Origin: Marvinbryantia sp.
Lineage (GTDB): Bacteria > Bacillota > Clostridia > Lachnospirales > Lachnospiraceae
Direction of reading: 5' to 3'
Length of the DNA: 34,994 nucleotides
Assembly (NCBI GenBank): GCA_016297895.1
Contig: JAEDFS010000018.1
Coordinates: forward strand, 1-34,994
A program made the position numbers and the translations under genes. Below the pieces are notes generated by a model. The model did no database searches and was not told the origin of the DNA. It saw only the letters and a list, made by a program, of their open reading frames with translations. Shown here in pieces: positions 32,122-34,994 of this stretch (position 1 is the first letter of the stretch; each line of letters begins with the position of its first letter).

Positions 32122-34125
32122 TTACTCCGATTTCGCCGCAGTTCTCTTTCTGCCTGTACCGGAAGCCTTTTTCTTCGCTGTTCCTGCTGTTTTTTTCTTT
32201 GCAGCCGGAGCCTTCTTCTCATAGCGGAACACAGCCGCTCCGTAAGGCGGCAGATCATAGGTCAGATGATAGGGTTTGCCATCCGTCTCCCCTTTCTTCG
32301 CCCGGTAGGAAGCTGCCTTGGGCGCACCGCTTCCGCCATACTGCTCGTCATCACTGTTCAGAACCAGCTTGTAGCTGCCTGACTGCGGCACTCCGATCTC
32401 ATATCCTTCCCTGGCAACCGGTGTGAAGTTGATCACAAAGACCAGATTGCTCTTTCCATCGTCCGAATGACGGATAAAGCTGAAAATGCTTCTGGAATAA
32501 TCATCCGCATTGATCCACTCAAAACCTTCCCAGGAACGATCCAGGCTGTACATTGCCGGATCTTCTTTGTACAAATGTAAAAGTGCGCTGACATAATCCT
32601 GCATCTGACGGTGCTTTTCCTCACCCAGCAGATACCAGTCCAGCTCTCTCGCTTCGCTCCACTCCTGGAACTGGGCAAATTCCTGACCCATGAACAGAAG
32701 CTTCTTGCCCGGATGGCCAAACATATAGCTGTATCCTGCCTTCAGGTTGGCAAACTTGTCATCATACAGACCCGGCATCTTATTGATCATGGAACATTTC
32801 AGATGAACCACCTCGTCATGAGACAGCACCAGCACGAAATTCTCCGCAAAGGCATAGGTCATAGAAAAGGTCATCTTATTGTGATTATAGCTTCTGAAAT
32901 AGGGATCCAGCTTCATATATTCCAGGAAGTCATGCATCCATCCCATATTCCACTTCATGGTAAAGCCCAGACCGCCGTCTTTGGGATCTCCGGTCACCTG
33001 TGGCCATGCCGTAGATTCCTCGGCAATGATCATGGTTCCCTTATTTCTTCCTGTCGCCACAGAATTCAGATGACGGAAGAATTCAATGGCCTCCAGATTC
33101 TTATTCTCGCCGTAAATGTTGGGAACCCACTGTCCGCCGGAACGTCCGTAATCCAGATAAAGCATGGAAGCCACCGCATCCACACGAAGTCCGTCAATAT
33201 GGAACTTCTCGATCCAGAACAGTGCATTGGCGATGAGGAAATTCTTCACTTCATTTTTCGCATAATCAAATACCTTGGTTCCCCAGTCCGGATGCTCTCC
33301 CTTTCTGGGATCCGCATACTCATAAAGCGGCTGTCCGTCAAAATTCGCCAGGCCGCAGGCATCCTTCGGAAAATGAGCCGGTACCCAGTCCAGGATCACA
33401 CCGATATCATTTTTGTGAAGGTAATCTACCATATACTGAAAATCCTGAGGCGTTCCATAACGGGCTGTGGGAGCATAATACCCGGTCACCTGATATCCCC
33501 AGGAACCGTCAAAGGGATGCTCCGCAATACCCATCAGCTCCACATGCGTATATCCCATCCGTTTTACATAATCTGCGATCTCATGGGCAAACTCCCGGTA
33601 ATTATAAAATCCGTCCGGATTCTGCTCGGAAGCCGGATGCTTTTTCCAGGAACCGGGGTGTACCTCGTAGATGGACATGGGAGTCTTATCCAGATCCATC
33701 TTTTCCCGTCTCTTCATCCACTTGGAATCTCCCCATTTCAGTTTGGAGATATCTGTTACCCTGGATGCCGTTCCGGGGCGAAGCTCTGCATGATTTCCAA
33801 AGGGATCCGCTTTATAAAGGGTACGGCCGTCACCCGTAGTGAGCAGATATTTATACTTTTCTCCAACACCAAGCCCCTCTACAAAGATCTCATAGATTCC
33901 CAGAGGCTCCAGCCGGGTCATCTCATACGCTTCCTCATCCCAGTCGCTGAAGTCTCCCACCAGGTTCACCTTTGCGGCATGCGGCGCCCACACTGCAAAA
34001 TACACGCCCTTTTTCTCGCCATCCGTCACCGGGTGTGCTCCCAGCTTCTGATAAATATCATAATGTGTCCCCTGTCCAAACAGGTACTGATCCAGTTCTC
34101 CGATCCGGATATCCTTAAGTTCCAT
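32122..34125 (-). CDS. glgB: 1,4-alpha-glucan branching enzyme
   Basis: 667-residue GH13 enzyme making alpha-1,6 branches in glycogen (EC 2.4.1.18). An N-terminal CBM48-like module (YFAVWAPHAAKVNLVGDFSDW) precedes the TIM barrel with GVILDWVPAHFPKD, the nucleophile Asp (~315) in GLRVDAVASMLY, the acid Glu (~368) in IIAEEST and the conserved LSHDEV (~435). An all-beta C-terminal domain ends near 635. The last ~33 residues are a Lys/Arg/Ala-rich tail (KKAPAAKKKTAGTAKKKASG and on), not part of the family. The RBS GAAGGGGAT precedes the ATG. The TetR gene lies 44 bp upstream in the same direction and may share its promoter. No other glg gene is in the window. Confidence 0.96.
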   Translation of the reverse strand: MELKDIRIGELDQYLFGQGTHYDIYQKLGAHPVTDGEKKGVYFAVWAPHAAKVNLVGDFSDWDEEAYEMTRLEPLGIYEIFVEGLGVGEKYKYLLTTGDGRTLYKADPFGNHAELRPGTASRVTDISKLKWGDSKWMKRREKMDLDKTPMSIYEVHPGSWKKHPASEQNPDGFYNYREFAHEIADYVKRMGYTHVELMGIAEHPFDGSWGYQVTGYYAPTARYGTPQDFQYMVDYLHKNDIGVILDWVPAHFPKDACGLANFDGQPLYEYADPRKGEHPDWGTKVFDYAKNEVKNFLIANALFWIEKFHIDGLRVDAVASMLYLDYGRSGGQWVPNIYGENKNLEAIEFFRHLNSVATGRNKGTMIIAEESTAWPQVTGDPKDGGLGFTMKWNMGWMHDFLEYMKLDPYFRSYNHNKMTFSMTYAFAENFVLVLSHDEVVHLKCSMINKMPGLYDDKFANLKAGYSYMFGHPGKKLLFMGQEFAQFQEWSEARELDWYLLGEEKHRQMQDYVSALLHLYKEDPAMYSLDRSWEGFEWINADDYSRSIFSFIRHSDDGKSNLVFVINFTPVAREGYEIGVPQSGSYKLVLNSDDEQYGGSGAPKAASYRAKKGETDGKPYHLTYDLPPYGAAVFRYEKKAPAAKKKTAGTAKKKASGTGRKRTAAKSE

Positions 34126-34169
34126 TTTTTATCCCCTTCCCTTATAAATACATTCTCATTAAATCCCAT

Positions 34170-34745
34170 CTATGAGTAGATCCCATGCATAAACTGATGG
34201 ATCAGACTCTTCTTCGTCTCCTCCGAGATCTCCGTCTTCTCCGCATCCTGATAACACAAAAACAAAATATAATGATTGATCAGGCCCACAAATCCAATGG
34301 CAAACTGCTCCTGCCTTCCATTCATATTCCCCAGCAGATGTGCTGCCTGCTCAAACAGCCGCACGCCCAGATTATAAATATTTTTGATATAGGGCTTTGC
34401 AGCCTGATAGGTCTCGCTTTCTCTGGGAGAATAACACATCGTCATCAAAAGCATATAGCCTTTATGATCTTTATTGGCAAAGTCGATCATGACTGAAGCG
34501 AAATGATACAGCGCCCGGGTCATATCTCCGCCAAACTCGGATGCCCTGTCCAGATCGTCCATAAAGCCCCCCAGCTTATATTCCAGCAGAGTCTTCAAAA
34601 GCCCTGTCTTGCTTCCAAAATAATGATACAGCGTAGGCTTGGTGATTCCTGCCTCACTGCAGATCTCCTGCACACCCACCGCATCGTATCCACGCTGGCA
34701 GAACAGGTCAAAGGCACATTCCAAAATCCGTTCTCTGTTTTCCAT
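34170..34745 (-). CDS. TetR/AcrR-family transcriptional regulator
   Basis: 191-residue repressor. The helix-turn-helix is clear (RERILECAFDLFCQRGYDAV and EICSEAGITKPTLYHYFGSK); the C-terminal domain is helical and ligand-binding. A GTG at 34751 would add two residues; the ATG at 34745 is preferred. The promoter at 34772-34800 is overlapped by a palindrome, pointing to autorepression. It lies just upstream of glgB, so control of glycogen branching is possible but the operator could also serve distant genes. Confidence 0.92.
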   Translation of the reverse strand: MENRERILECAFDLFCQRGYDAVGVQEICSEAGITKPTLYHYFGSKTGLLKTLLEYKLGGFMDDLDRASEFGGDMTRALYHFASVMIDFANKDHKGYMLLMTMCYSPRESETYQAAKPYIKNIYNLGVRLFEQAAHLLGNMNGRQEQFAIGFVGLINHYILFLCYQDAEKTEISEETKKSLIHQFMHGIYS

Positions 34746-34771
34746 GCACACTTCCTTCCTTATATAAGTCG

Positions 34772-34800
34772 AGTATACCGAACGGTATAATTCTTGTCAA
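34772..34800 (-). promoter_or_regulatory. Promoter of the TetR gene with overlapping operator
   Basis: The minus strand reads TTGACA, 17 bp, TATACT. The perfect palindrome TATACCG-AA-CGGTATA (34774-34789) covers the -10 and spacer, a classical TetR-family operator placement. Confidence 0.8.
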
Positions 34801-34841
34801 GGAAAATCTTCCTGTGAATAGAAAGTGTTTGACCTATCCAG

Positions 34842-34880
34842 AAAAAGAGAAGACTCCCGCATCACACGGGAGCCTCCTCT
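34842..34880 (-). terminator. Terminator of the surface-protein gene at the right edge
   Basis: Arms AGAGAAGACTCCCG and CGGGAGCCTCCTCT pair with two mismatches around a 7-nt loop, followed by TTTTT on the minus strand. It lies ~20 bp after the stop of the partial gene. Confidence 0.8.
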
Positions 34881-34899
34881 TTTCTGTCTTTACTGCTTT

Positions 34900-34994
34900 T
34901 TACTTTTTCTGTTTTCTTTTTCTTCCGTAAAGTGCTCCACCTGCACATCCTGCCGCTGCCAGCATCATAAATACATAGATCATATAGTCTGTAG
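34900..34994 (-). CDS. C-terminal membrane anchor of a surface protein (partial)
   Basis: The reading frame enters from the right edge and ends at TAA (34900-34902). The 31 visible residues are a hydrophobic helix (DYMIYVFMMLAAAGCAGGAL) followed by YGRKRKQKK, the usual tail of a sortase substrate or single-pass surface protein, similar in layout to the end of the 9627-12869 gene. Any sorting motif would lie just outside the window. A strong terminator follows. Confidence 0.7.
   Translation of the reverse strand, partial: TDYMIYVFMMLAAAGCAGGALYGRKRKQKK

Noticed and set aside
32611..34179. 522-codon plus-strand ORF antisense to glgB, and similar long antisense ORFs over liv (28519-29598) and the FtsX permease (1507-2712)
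   Set aside because: They lie opposite genes with clear family motifs, have composition typical of reverse reading (rich in His/Cys/Ser) and no ribosome sites.

Overview
The window (34,994 bp) looks like chromosome of a low-to-mid GC, endospore-lineage Clostridia, most likely a gut Lachnospiraceae member. This is inferred from the spore maturation gene spmB, the sigma-A type promoters (TTGACA-17-TATAAT), strong GGAGG ribosome binding sites, a LivJHMGF system of clostridial type, a giant FtsX-family permease and Cna-B/SpaA-like surface proteins. The genus cannot be fixed from sequence reading alone. No rRNA, tRNA, transposase, phage gene or CRISPR array was seen.

Layout. 1-6.5 kb (minus): an rRNA m5C methyltransferase (RsmF type) downstream of an ABC exporter-like pair, namely an ATPase and a ~1430-residue FtsX permease carrying ~620 residues of extracytoplasmic coiled coil. 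6.6-9.6 kb (minus): a TPR plus AAA-type ATPase protein of unknown role, and spmB without spmA beside it. 9.6-12.9 kb (minus): a 1080-residue repeat-rich surface protein. 13.1-13.8 kb (plus): a PAP2-type membrane phosphatase, convergent with proC. 13.8-15.8 kb (minus): proC, a DUF3786-like gene and a YbaK/ProX tRNA-editing protein, behind a structured leader. 16-17.4 kb: a LysR regulator, then a ~500 bp gap holding a 24-codon ORF, a run of hairpins ending in a terminator, and a consensus promoter overlapped by an ArsR/SmtB-type operator. 17.4-19.8 kb (plus): a His-rich Zn/Cd P1B-ATPase.

The core of the window is 19.9-31.9 kb, fourteen minus-strand genes with tiny gaps or overlaps: livJ, livH, livM, livG, livF, a cytidylate-kinase-like gene, D-amino acid transaminase (dat), a DUF4392 protein, pxpB, pxpC, a DUF1445 protein, pxpA, a DMT-type exporter and an Lrp/AsnC regulator. 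DUF1445 and DUF4392 are the two halves of the animal D-glutamate cyclase DGLUCY. Read together, the operon suggests a route: amino-acid import, D-amino acid to D-glutamate (Dat), D-glutamate to 5-oxoproline (split cyclase), 5-oxoproline to glutamate (PxpABC), with efflux and local regulation. The transcript starts at a consensus promoter and passes two look-alike terminator hairpins before livJ, so leader attenuation is likely.

32-35 kb (minus): glgB with a Lys-rich tail, preceded by a TetR regulator whose promoter carries a perfect palindromic operator, and at the right edge the C-terminal membrane anchor of another surface protein.
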